Source of the DNA: Bryopsis sp. KO-2023
Lineage: Eukaryota > Chlorophyta > Ulvophyceae > Bryopsidales > Bryopsidaceae
Direction: 5' to 3'
Length of the DNA stretch: 64,000 nt
Assembly (NCBI GenBank): GCA_030272585.1
Contig: BSYQ01000010.1
Span: forward strand, 4,216,001-4,280,000
How positions within the stretch are numbered: the stretch's first letter is position 1; every line of letters begins with the position of its first letter. The position numbers were made by a program, and so were the translations under genes. This document shows, one piece after another, positions 13,497 through 31,156 of this stretch. The notes beneath the pieces are model-generated. The model was not told where the DNA came from, searched no databases, and saw only the letters and a program-made list of their open reading frames with translations.

Positions 13497-14086
13497 GTTG
13501 CTCGCTCAAAGGAAAGCATAGGAATGTTCACCAGCTGGAGTTTGGCGCCCATGGTTACGTCATCTGACAAATTTCATGACTGTTGAACGTCAATGCACAA
13601 GCATTGCCAAAATTTGTAGTTTTTCGGCAAACAGGCAAATCGCTGCAGTAGTTCTTTTCTTCAGATTTCTGTGTTCATAATTTTCATTGAATTTGGAAAT
13701 GAAGAGACAGAAACAATACGAGGTGATTTCTTTTTGTTTGAATTTTCACTACCTTTTTTTTTCAACTCAATTCTTCTCAAACAGGACTTTGTCGTGAGGA
13801 CAGGGTACATTTACAAGTTCCACTGCCAACATCCAAACCCAGGAAAAGAAAATGTGATGCTGAATTACAATTTGTTCAGAATAGCCCCCACTACCACCTA
13901 GGATTGCTCCCATTCCATTTCACCTCATGCATTTTTTTCTTTAGTCTGTTCCATAAACTAATCTCATTCCTTCAAAATGTAGCTGCCCCACAAAAACGTG
14001 TCTGACACTCAGACAAATGACCGCATCGATAAACCACACCAACAAAATATGTCTTTTCTACACAAGCTATGCATATCTTGGTTGAG
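13497..14086. promoter_or_regulatory. KIN17 upstream region with a TTACGTCA element
   Basis: The 590 bases between the KIN17 start and the stop of the next minus-strand gene. TTACGTCA at 13555-13562, about 60 bases upstream of the KIN17 start, is TGACGTAA on the coding strand, a bZIP/ATF-type site. The function is inference from position only. No gene is seen in the rest. Confidence 0.35.
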
Positions 14087-17000
14087 CTAAGCTTTCCCAG
14101 CCATTTTCTTGGCAAGCATGGGATCCAGAATGGTCTCTTTGATCCAATCAATGGGGTTTTTGAAACAAGTATCGTACACCATTTGCTGAAATGATCTGTA
14201 GTCCCCCGTCGAGATAGTGGCATCCATCCCCGCTGCCAATCTGTATAACTTCTCGCCCTCTTGCATGGAGGAAATCGTCCCAATCATTGCACCCCATCCG
14301 ATCCAGATCTCCGTGATCTAAATCAGCGCACTCACAAAACTCAACCACCAAGAGACCCTTTCTTTTCAATTCTGCTTTTAAATTAAAATAGATTAAATCA
14401 TACACATAAACATATATATTTATTCAATATATTTACATGAAATATATTATAAATATCTTATTCTTATTTTTTATTTTTCTTCATGGCACAGAAAATATGC
14501 ACACAGTGAATTGAGCTGTGAATCGATTGTTCAATATTCCCGCTGAGATGCAAACTTCCAAAACAATATAATATAATATACATCATATCTATTCTTTAAT
14601 ATGATATCAACCCCCCACTCCAGACGATAAACATGATGGGCAACAGACAAATCCCACCATCCTTTCTATCAAATTCGAAACAGCCCCCACTCCAGCCCCA
14701 CACATGCCGAAATCTCACCTTCCCCTGCTTGATGTCGATAACATATTTAGCGGTGCTGTTTATCGTGAAGACCGTTCCATCTTTCCAAGCATCCCCCTTG
14801 GCACCCTCTTTTTGCCATATTGGACCTTCATCTGGATAAGGATCATCACTGCCCAGTCCCTGGCCCTCAGGAACCTCCTCCGCTAACCCAGTGGGCCCTG
14901 AAACCTTGGCTTTCGAGCGGACTGAATCGTCGATGCTCTGCAAGAGTTCCAGCTTTTTCTCGTCTTTCCATACGTCCGCATAGTCTGATATATCCAGAGG
15001 GTTTTTCCACTCGTACCCCTCCTCCTTTTGAGCATCTTTTTCTTTCGTCCGTTGTTCATTTTCCAACCGCTCCTCCTCAGCTTTCTTCTCTCGGAACCTG
15101 CGTGCCGAAGTTGAAAATCGAGAAAGAAAAAGGTTTTAAGAATAAGATGGTGATTACAGTTCGGCCCAACACAGACTTCCCCCGCTATTTTTATTTTATT
15201 TTATTTTATTTTTGAACTCGACAAATTTTTTAAATGGATGCTTGTTGAGTGGAAGAGGAATTGACGAAGTGTGAAAATCAGCATACCATGTCGGCAAGGG
15301 GACGTTGCAATAGTAATCACACACGATTTCCCATCTGCATGGATTCTCTTCAGATTTTTCTCCCTCTGGAGGGAACATGCTTTGAAAAATATCAGCACCC
15401 TGAGTGGTTACCCCGACGGAGCTCAATCGCTTCATATGTTGTTCGTAGAGGTCAAATCCTGCGCGGATATCACCCCCAACCACTCTCAGCTTTCATGTTC
15501 CAAGCTAGGGGACAATCAGTCGAACAAATTGAAACCCCAACCACTCTCAGCCTCTATTTGCACCATGTCTTGGAGATTGGTTTTTTCCACTACGAAAACC
15601 TCCCAAGATGCTCCCGCGCACGAAGATATACTCCATTTTTTGGGAGGGGTTAATGAGGGGTACATTTTCTGGCTTGAGGATCGAATAACCCAATGTTCCA
15701 ATCTCAATAGTTTCAAAAAACCCATTTTTCAAAGTGAAACAGCCACAGAGACGAGAAAACAAAAGCTGGATGTCCCGGTCCAAGTTTTCTGAATTTAATT
15801 TTACTTGCCTTTCGTATCAATCTTTAGCTCATCTATTCTGAGTCTGACATCGTCACTGATCAAGTCATATTTCTTCAGCCGACGAGCGGGTTCTGAGGGC
15901 GTCCCCTCAATATGGGCCGATCTCAACAGATAGAACATATGCTGGACCAATTTGTGATGCCTATCTTGCCATTCAGGCCAATCTGGAGCTGCTCTGGAAT
16001 TCAACACATCAACCAACATTACATTGGAACACTTCATGTGCTGTACTGTGGGAAATCAGAACCTCACTAGTCATACTTTCAAGATTGATAAGGATAAAAG
16101 GGACAGTCAGCTCTTTGTTAAAGGGTAAAAAACAAGTGATCTTCATTACAAAAAGACGTTAAGATAAAATTAAAAATTAAAAAACAAGAAAAATTATATT
16201 TAAAAAAAAATCATTAAGTTTTTGTATCGACAAACCTGGTGACCATGATCTCTTCTGGAAAGGCAGGATCCTGCTTTGAATCATACTCTTCAGAAAACTT
16301 TGCCCACTTTTCGGCGACAGCTTTGACCTGCTCAGGGGGGACTTTTCTATCTTTTGGCTTTCTGTCATGATCCCAATACAGGTCCTTTATCAAGTTCATC
16401 CGCCTGTTGGCAACAAAACATCCAATCGAACCATCAGTCAAGAAAAAACCCTCCACAGCATATCCACCATTTTCCATTTCATTGGAAAAGAAACATATAT
16501 TCTTTCTTTCTTTCTTTCTTTTTTCTTTTTAGATTTTAAAGCGAAACATGAATTTGTCACGGGCTCACTTCATTAAGGACTCTGGTTCCTCCGGGGGTTT
16601 GATATTCTTGTTCCAGGTTGAGTAATGCGGAATCTGCTTTCCTTGAGCCAGCAGTTTTATGAAATCATCCACTTCGGGATCATTTTCATGCTTGGGTGCA
16701 TCTGGGGAGTCATCCAGTTCCTCTTCGTCAAAGTAGTAGTCGTCATCCGCAAGCCCTACTCAAGAAAAAACCAAAAAAGAAAAAAAAGTTGGGTCAAATT
16801 TTGTTTCCATGGGGACATGACTAAACAAAGAAAGCTAGCCATGGGACTACCACTGAATATCCAAAATTCACCTGAGTTTATCGGGTCCATCAAATACCAC
16901 AAGAAACTCACCCCCCAAAAAATATAATATAATATATAATAATATAATATTTTTTGAATACTGATAGTCCATGGCTACTAGATGTTCGCCACAAAATTTG

Positions 17001-18252
17001 GTCAGCAAATGCACAACCAAAATCCTGCATACTTTCTTAGCCACCACATACCCTCGATCCAAAAGAATCGAAAAGACTTAAAACCACATCCTCCCCCTCC
17101 TCCTCCTTCATTTTGTAACTACAACACACACACACGACATACCCCCACGACGCAACCTGTTCCAGATCTCCGCGAAAGTGAACTTGTAATTGAAGAAAGT
17201 TTTCACCTTCGACCCACGTTTGGCTCGCAAGCCCATGTCAAAGACTTCCCCGGGATCCGTCTTCTCCATCCTCAGAGCATCCTCCAGCTTCCTGATTGCT
17301 CCAAGCTTGATCAGCTCCCGACGCTCCTCCTCTTCGTCATTGCCCTCGAAATCTTCATCTATCAATATCCTGCTCCAAACAAAAAAAAACACATTTTGGT
17401 GCAAAACTAAAATTCTGATTGCAACATCCTGTGACCAGCAGTTCATTTCCTGGTCGCTCTCCCAGAAACAATGTTGGCTTTCTACAGCCGAATTTTCGAA
17501 TACGCCCTGCCCAGGGGATTTCAATCTGTAAAACCTTGACAAGGGTTTCAGGACCAAGTAAAATGTCCATTAAAAAATGTGCAGATTATTGCATAGGGCA
17601 TGATCAAAGCATTGCAGTGGCCTTACTGGTATTCTTCTTCTGTCCAAATGCCAGTTTGCGGGCTTTCAGGAGCACGCATGCCTTCAGGGGGGATGAGCTC
17701 CCACAGTCCAGAAGCTTTCAGGGCCTCCCGCATTCTCTCTGGAATATCGTAGTCTTTCCCCTGGAGCCCCTCTGTCATGTAGAGAAAATCAGATCAGTTT
17801 GAAACACTGTCTGAATTCTTTTCTGTCACCGTTGGAGGAGTAAGAAAGCAAGGTTTGGACTTGGGAAAAGGAAAATTGTCCTGTTTTGTTTGAAAGTCAA
17901 CGGAGTAGTTACGTGAATGGAGCAGCATACCAGGAAACTTTAGAAATTTTCGAGGTCCGGGTTCTTCGGTTTCAGATCGTTCGTTCGAATTGGTGGGACG
18001 TTTCTTGTAGCTCTCGATCAGCTGATGGATCTCTTCGCTGGACAACCCCTCCCCCGAATCAGCTATTTCCTGGAGGCGATCGACGATCCCTTCCCCCCCT
18101 TTTCCGCTTGAGCTCGCGCATGAAAACTTTCTCACAGGTTTATTGGGCTGGATCCTCGATTTCAGACAGCGCCCAGCTGACCTGGGAAAAGAATTTCGAA
18201 CTGGAGCCGGTCGCCCAACGTACGGCGTTTTCACTCGACCGGTAAAGTCCAT
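14087..18252 (-). CDS. Unrecognised large protein with an organelle-transit-like N-terminus
   Basis: Exons assembled by phase: 18252-17931, 17771-17627, 17369-17143, 16755-16569, 16403-16236, 15993-15809, 15668-15600, 15482-15287, 15097-14719, 14317-14087, giving about 702 residues. A 90-base in-phase segment (17525-17436) could be an extra exon. The N-terminus is Arg/Ser/Pro-rich and lacks acidic residues after residue 2 for about 45 residues (VGRPAPVRNSFPRS), as in plastid or mitochondrial leaders. The body is acidic with conserved-looking blocks such as WELIPPEGMRAPESPQTG, DIFQSMFPPEGE and WKNPLDISDYADVWKDE, many Trp and Tyr, and no membrane segment. The tail is compact (GTISSMQEGEKLYRLAAGMD). 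I cannot name the family. The 15808/15669 intron needs a GC-AG donor. An in-frame Met at 18309 is an alternative start. Confidence 0.7.
15474..15551. repeat. 17-base direct repeat spaced 61 bases at an intron acceptor
   Basis: CCCCAACCACTCTCAGC occurs at 15474-15490 and again at 15535-15551. The first copy covers the 3' splice site and first bases of the exon starting at 15482 of the minus-strand gene; the second lies inside the preceding intron. The copies are identical, so they offer two competing acceptor-like sites. Confidence 0.75.
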
Positions 18253-18586
18253 CCCACCACACCAGAGATCTGGTAGGCCGAGTCTGGAAACGGGGCAAGG
18301 CGGCAACAAAAGGTGTGACGCACCTAAACTCGTCAGACGCCCAGAAACGAGATTTCTGGACTACGACTCCAAATGACGATTCCATTTGCAACGTTCGATT
18401 ATTTATTTATCAGCTTCATTTGACCATCCCTGTTGGTTTCAAGACACGCCAGCGGATTCCTGGTCGTTCTATTTCGTTGTGCCAAACACGTCCACTTGCC
18501 TTTGTTGCTCCGCGTGCGCGAAAGAACGCCTTTCCTCTCGGTTTTCAGACGTCTTTTTTGTTTCCTGGGTAGTTGCCCTGTGTGGG
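18253..18586. promoter_or_regulatory. Divergent promoter region of the unknown protein and SERCA genes
   Basis: The starts at 18252 (-) and 18587 (+) face away from each other, 334 bases apart, so this region must carry both promoters and 5' leaders. The SERCA frame is open upstream of its Met without a better start. No named motif is evident. Confidence 0.5.
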
Positions 18587-24457
<5,871 letters not shown>

Positions 24458-25707
24458 AGCCATTGGGAAAAAAAAAGAGGTTTTTTTTTTAAAGGAAGAA
24501 AAAATGAAGGCAAGGAAAAGTTTGAAAAAAAAAATGATATTACGTAATATGGTGTTTCCCTGTCACGGAAGAGATGGGCAAAGGAGTTTTAAAAAGTGGG
24601 TCGGGGTTATTCATTGTTCTTTTGAAATTGGTGTTTTTAACAAATTGAAAATTGCACTGTCGAGTGCGGAATAATTAGGTGGCCACGAATGAGGTGGAGG
24701 GCCATTTGTGGTGTTTATCTTGATGTGGAAAAAGGGGGAGGGGGGATTCGCTGAAAAAATGGTGTAAGAAAATACTGGAAAGAAAAATCTTGGCAGAGAA
24801 GGGTGATCCTCCAACTTCTTTCTAGCGAAAATAAACCTCTGTTGGTCGGTAGGGATGCCCTCCTTGTCCTGGATCTTGGCTTTTACGATTGTATCGGATG
24901 TCTCTACCAGAGTCAAGGCAAAGGGAAGAAGGAAATTGGCATGAAAGCTAGCTTTTTCAACGAGGAAAGGTGCCCACCTTCACTTCTGAAGCTTTTTTTG
25001 CATGTTCCCCAACCTTGGCTGGGGAGAGATATAGTCCTCATGAAAAAGAGGAAAGGGCAGCAAGCATTCCAAGACTTCGGGTGAAAATCACCACTTCATT
25101 AGAATTTTCCACTCTGATTAGACACGATCGAAATCCAGAAACTGCCCCAGCTGGTGGAAAATATTGCCAAAAAACCTTCCAGAAGCCTTCAGCTGGATGA
25201 ATCTGTGGAAGCTCACAGTTTCACACAGTACATAAACCCAAACGAACATCCCTGCGTAAGACACATGAGCGTCGTACAGGCTGTGAGTGTATTCAGTTCG
25301 GGCGGCTGGGAAAATAATTCCTCCGTCGGGTGTGGAGTGCGGCGCGCAAAACCTCTTCTGTTGGCGTCAAGTGCAAAAGGTGGTTTTCCTGGGTCCCCTG
25401 CTCGCCAAGTTTCACTGACGACGGAAAAGGTCGCGTGTGGAGGTCCGTTCATGTTTTCACAGCGATGGTGCATAATTTGGCACGTCCAAACCACACAAAC
25501 AAACAAGATTACATGCTGCAAACCATGAGAGCAGTTGAGATTTATGATCAACCCTGGTACCTGCTGCTTGATCGAATGCCTGCATGAAATTGTGATGAAC
25601 AAGCAAATTCTCGATAAATATTCTCAACAAGAGGGATTTAAAGTAAACAAGCTTGCATTATGGACGATGTCTGACTTCGAATGAGGTTGCTTGTTTTGCA
25701 GGTGATC
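24458..25707. other. Spacer between SERCA and SDA1
   Basis: No gene is supported here. A TTGTTTTGCAG acceptor-like site ends at 25701, seven bases before the SDA1 start codon, so SDA1 may have a non-coding or short coding 5' exon in this stretch. Other open frames carry no recognisable content. Confidence 0.4.
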
Positions 25708-28700
25708 ATGGGAGAGAATAGCTTGGACCTGTTGACTCTCCAGGGTCGGATTGCAGAAGATGCTCCTGGGTACAAGGATGAGTTTTTGCTCCAGCTCAGG
25801 CATTATCAAGCCTGTCTGGAGCTCTTTTCGATGCGGCCCAACAAAGACACAAAACAGTTTTGTGCCCTAGTGCGATTCGTAGCTGCAGTCAGCGACAAAT
25901 ACCCAGACGAGACGATACTGGTGCGGAGCTTTTTTGGTTTTTGCTGCTGGTGTCACTTGAAAAGATTGCATTACATTGTGTGGCTCCGTTCTCAAGAAAA
26001 TTCTGGAGGAAGTCCATAATATTTTGTATTGTTTTGATCATACTGTTGAGAAATTCAATTGTGTAACCTCATGAACATGGCGTTGTGGGTTGCTTTGGAT
26101 TTGATTGATTGCTTTCTGTATCCCTGGAGGGGCTGGGCTCCTGTTATAACATTTTTCTTTTATATGAGCACCAGCTGTGTTAATATGGTGACTGAGGGGT
26201 GTACTTTTGGGGTATCTTTCAGTTTGGTCAGGAATTGATGGACCTTTTGGAGCGACACAGTGGTGTGCTGGATAGTGATCTGAGGAAAGCGGTCGTCCAT
26301 GCGCTAGTAACGCTGCGAAAGAAATCAATGGTACGTTTGTGAGCCGTTCTTGTCCATTGCATCACAAGCCTTGCCCAACAATGATTTCACTCTGTTCCAT
26401 TTGTTTTTGCCCATTACATACATTTTGGTATCTCTGTTTTTTTTTCCTATGGAAAAGGAAAAAAACAAGCGACTTTGGGCTGTGTGTTTCCAGATTCCAT
26501 TGATGACAGTCCTCCCATTGTTTTTTCGCCTTTTCCATTGCCCGGACAAATCCCTTCGGAAAGTGCTCTACAAGCATGTCGTGGCAGACATCAAAAACTG
26601 CCACAAGTTGGGAAAGGGTCAAATCAGCAAGAAAACGAAAGGGTTCCTGCTCAACATGATCAACGATTCTGACGAGCTCATTTCGAAAAAATCTCTGGCC
26701 ATCCTGTCTGACCTGTGGCGACGAGAGGTGATTCTGAGAAAGAAAGACAATCTTGCCATAAACATGCCCCTTGATAAGTTTTTTCCTATCCACCACCTGG
26801 AATGCTCTTTTGTTAAGAAAGTCGATCGTTTCAGTGTCTGCGGCCAAATCTGTTCCAAAATTCACCCAGGAGGATGAGATTTGATGGATATGTTCCGATT
26901 TCCCTTAGGTCTGGCGGGACATCCATACTGCAAATGTGATAGCATCTGCCACGGAGCATTCACAATCCAGTGTCGTTTTAGCTGCCGTGAAATTTTTCCT
27001 CGGTTATGACATTACGGACGATGACATGGACTCCGACGACGAAGACGAGGACGAAATCAATCAGCGAGCCATGCTGGACACCAACGATGTCAAAAATGCG
27101 CAAATGTTCGGCTCCAAGCGGGCCTTGCGTAAGAAAAAAAGGAAGCTGGAACGTGTGCAACACTCCCTGCGAAAATCGGCACGGAAGGAGCTGGCCAATG
27201 TCAATGAAGGGTTCGCTGCCACTCAGTTGTTGCAAGATCCTCAGCGATTCGCCGAGCGGCTGTTCAATCGGGTTAAATCTGGGAGGGACCGGTTTGAGTC
27301 GAAGCTGGTGATGATTCAGCTGATTTCGAGGGTGATAGGAATCCACAAGCTCATGATGCTCAATTTCTACCCGTTCCTGCAGAAATACCTGATCACTCGG
27401 CAGCAGGATGTTATGGTGGTGATGTCCTCCCTCGTCCAGGCTTGTCATGAGCTGGTGCCTCCGGAAGCACTCTCGCTGGTGCTCCGCCATTTGGTCGATA
27501 CATTCGTGCATGACAGAGCAAGGCCAGAAGTGATCACGATCGGGCTGAAAACTGTGAGGGAAATCTGCGTTCGAGTCCCGATGGTCATGTCCGAGGATTT
27601 GCTGTCAGATCTGGTCATGTACAAAACTTCGAAAGACAAGGAGGTATCGTCAGCCGCGAGGAGTTTGATTTCCCTGTTCAGAGATGTGGCCCCATCGATG
27701 TTGGAAAGGAAGCACAGAGGGCGAGGAGCTCTCCTGGAGGCCAAACCTCTGGGGTATGCCGAAATGGACTTGAAACACCGCATATCCGGGGCCGATCTGT
27801 TGCAGACAGCATTGGAGAACGGTGATATTGATCCTGACGGATCATCACTGGGGGAAGAAAGCGATTTTGATGGGTTGGGGGGGACATCTGACGAAGAAGA
27901 TGAATCCGACAGTGGGGAAGAGACTGGGGATGTTGATTTGGGGGAGGGGGTCGATGCAGAGTCGGATTCTGATGTTGGCCTTGACATGCATGTCTCGGTT
28001 GAACCGGTGTCTGGGCAATCGGAGAGTGAAGAAGAGGAGGATTCAGTGTCTGGTGATGATATCAGTGAGGCTGAGAGTGGGGAAGAGGAGGCTGGTAGTG
28101 ACTCGGATGAGGATTTTGACGAGGATTTTGAGGATGCAAAAGTTGGACAAAAGAGGGGTAGAGAGGCAGACCCAGAGAGCATGCGATCATTGAAGAAAAG
28201 AATCACCGCCCTGAAGCAAGCAAAGGCGAAAGCCAAAGCAGAGGAGGAGGAAAACGAGAAGAAATCTATCGAAGGAGGGGAGGAGGAAACCCAGGAGGCA
28301 AAACCGGTACCGATTGAAATGGCGAGATTCTTGGACGACAGGGATTTTGCTAATATGCGCTCTTTGCGAAAGAAATCGTTGGTGAAGGAGGCGATGAAAC
28401 GGCATGGGCTGCTTTCGGCCTTCAAAAAACACAAGTTGGAAGAGATAGCGGAGGCAGACGCTCATGAAGCCCTGAGGTTGAACGACAACCGGTCCAGACT
28501 GTCTGAAGAAAAAGTCGTTCCTGGATCGTTGATGGGGAAAAGGAGAGGGAAGCCGTCCAAGGCGGAAAGGGTGGCTGAAATCATGAAAGGTAGGGAGGGC
28601 AGCGAGTTCAAGTCCTCCTCCAACTTGAAGAAGAAGAAAACCGGGGGTACCAGCAACAAGGAAAAATCTAAGAAAATGGATCTGCCCCTGGCAGCCAGGA

Positions 28701-28804
28701 TGAACCAAGCCAAAAACAGGATGGCCAGGAACAAGTTGAGGCGGAATCCCAAGAATTTCAAGGGGCATTTCGGAAAGAAAAAGGGAGGTGTCAGGAAGAA
28801 ATAG
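25708..28804 (+). CDS. SDA1: SDA1 homologue, 60S ribosome biogenesis and export factor
   Basis: A nucleolar/nuclear protein required for pre-60S maturation and for actin organisation and cell-cycle entry in yeast. Exons 25708-25920, 26223-26330, 26494-26727 and 26909-28804 sum to 2451 nt, 816 residues (yeast about 767, human 687). The N-terminal conserved domain shows DLLTLQGRIAEDAPGYKDEF, LRKVLYKHVVADIKN and MINDSDELISKKSLAILSD. The central domain shows LQDPQRFAERLFNR, LISRVIGIHKLMMLNFYPFL and ARPEVITIGLKTVREIC. Residues of roughly 450-590 form a long Asp/Glu/Ser acidic tract (27830-28140). The C-terminus is strongly basic (KKKGGVRKK), typical of nucleolar factors. The start fits the family but is close to an acceptor-like site, so an upstream exon cannot be excluded. 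Confidence 0.94.
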
Positions 28805-31156
28805 TGGGTTCAGGTTCAGGCTCAGGCTCATGGAGTGGAAATGGTCGAGAGGGATTCACCTTATTCTTTTCAGGGGAAATTAGCTTGTGTAGCACACAAA
28901 GGACCATTGATATTGATCGGAATATGTTATCTGTGACCAACACCACAGTTCACCGCCAAATTGAATGTCCCCATCGGAAATGAAGCTGTGCAATGATACG
29001 ATGTTTCAATGTGCCCCCAACATTGATTTTAAGAATTGTGGCAATCAAACCAGGATAGAGCTATATCGTCAAGCTGATTTAATCCACAAGATATTCCTAA
29101 AGAAGATTGCAAGATTTGGGTACTTCATACCACCACCATCTTCAACGACATCTTCAATCTTGAAGACAACAATCAATAATAATTGATTAGATTATTCCCT
29201 TGGCTTTCTTGTTACTGCCAGAAAGAACTGAATAACGCATCTCAGCTTCCGAAAAAGATGCTGATTTTAAATTGAGAACGACTGTAGCAGCAGTCCTTCG
29301 ACTTCCAGAGAATTCCCCTCACCTTTGAAATCGAATTGCAGCTGCTCCGAAAAGTTGAAAACACAGCTCGATTTTATTTAAGGAAGTCGGTGCGAACAGA
29401 GGGTCTTGGCCATCACAGCGATGGCAACTGTTGATGAAATCAAGTAATTCTGGTTTCTGACAGGAGACGTCCTGATAATTGATGCTTTCCATGGGGAAGC
29501 CCGATCAAATTCAATTGGACACCCTTTGACATATCCCGTAGTACAACATTCCTTAGTGCTTTTTGAAAAAAATCCTTTTGCATCCTGCTGACGGTCATTG
29601 AAATGGATTTTGGGATGAGAAAACAAAACACACTGCCATAAAATTGATTTTACATCACAAGAAGCTTTGGGGTCTTACTTGATCGTCCCCACGAACAGCA
29701 CCCATCGAAGCCCATGTGCATCGTTTACACCAACCCGTCCCCTATGTCACCCTCCATGATCCTTCAAAAACACTCAACTGTCTCGTTGCCTGGAATCCAT
29801 GTGTGCAGGGATACCACCCCCACCTCAGTCCTTCGATCAGGATCGCTTCTCATCTCCATTCAGCCCCCAATTTAAGGCTGCTGGAAGATTTTGCTGGCCT
29901 GTAGCTCACCGGCTTTTCCTGCCCTGACCAAGGCTTATTCTTCCTGTCCTATCCTGTTCATGTCATGCACAGCAAGATACCACAGGTGTAGGTGTATGTT
30001 CATCTCCTTCAAGATGAACATACATCAATGAATGTGGATGCATCTAGTTGCCGTTGATGACAAATTCACGGCCTTCAGAGATCCATGGCTGATAGTTGAC
30101 AGATATCATATACCACCAGCTGATGGCTTTGTGTTATTTGGCATCAGATCCCAAAATACGCTGCTACTTGATGTGCATTGTTGCTGTTGCTAACCTGTTT
30201 TTTTATTTGATTTGGGGAAGGGGTGTGCTGGTGAAGGTGCCTGTAACAGGAATAGGCATGGACCAGGGCGATGACCTGCGCAGTGATCAGCTGGCAGTTT
30301 GTTGATGTATTTTGAAAACAAATGGAGGCAACAGTTCCATGACTGCTTGGGTTTTGGTCAGATTCATGAAGATCTGCTGAGCCTGTGGCTTCATTGAACC
30401 AATTACACTAGCTTTCACAATGCTGTAATTGACTTTGCCAGGATTTTCGGCGAGGCCCCACAATATCTGACAGATAGAGTGCAGATAGCACAAACGTCGG
30501 ACAGGAAATAACTCCATTGCAAACACCATGGCTCCTCTCTGATGAGACGCGTGGATCTGTCAGTCTTGATGTAATGCATCTTGGAAGAGAAAAAGAAAAC
30601 CAAAATCAAAGGAATTGCTAGGTTGCGAAGAAAAGGAACACAGGAAAAGGAATAGAGTCCTGGTCGCATCCTTGGTAGATGAATCTTGAATCGCTTGATA
30701 ATTGAATTTATAGTCAGATGAATGTTCTTTCATTTTTAGGAGATTAGTAATTTCGACGTTTTTTTTTGGATTATCTAGGTCGGTATGGTCAGGCTATTTT
30801 AGGTAACTGGCTAAAATAACAACCCTGCGAGTGCCTGGTCACAGGCAAAATCTGCTGTGTTGAGGGGGGAATGCCAGTAATGTTAAAGAAATCTTTGGGT
30901 GTGTTTCGTTTATACTTGAGTTGATGGGTTCTCTTCTGTCCAGTTGCATGCATCAACATGCATTATATATTCCGTACGTAGTCTGAGCTTGTGTTTTTGA
31001 GCGATTTATTTTTGGACAGTTACAAAGATCAAGGAGATATTCACCATACCCCGCCACTCTCTAAAGCAAGCCAGCCATATTACCCAATAAAAGCACTCTT
31101 TTGAATCCCTTTCCCACAACCCACTATCCATCCTTCAGATAAACTGAACCATTTTT
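28805..31156. other. 2.3-kb spacer between SDA1 and DNMT2
   Basis: The two flanking genes converge here. Immediately after the SDA1 stop there is a short GGTTCAG/GGCTCAG repeat (28806-28829). A minus-strand frame at 30529-30287 (with CYLHSICQILWGLAENPGK and a stop) has protein-like composition but no recognised family and no partner exons, so I do not call it. Nothing else is supported. Confidence 0.4.

Noticed and set aside
27445-28434. Long minus-strand open frame of 329 codons, Ser-rich, opposite SDA1
   Set aside because: It is the antisense of the acidic, GAx/GAG-rich region of SDA1; Ser codons arise by complementarity and there is no family signal.
30287-30529. Minus-strand 80-codon frame with protein-like composition
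   Set aside because: No start context, partner exons or family match could be found.
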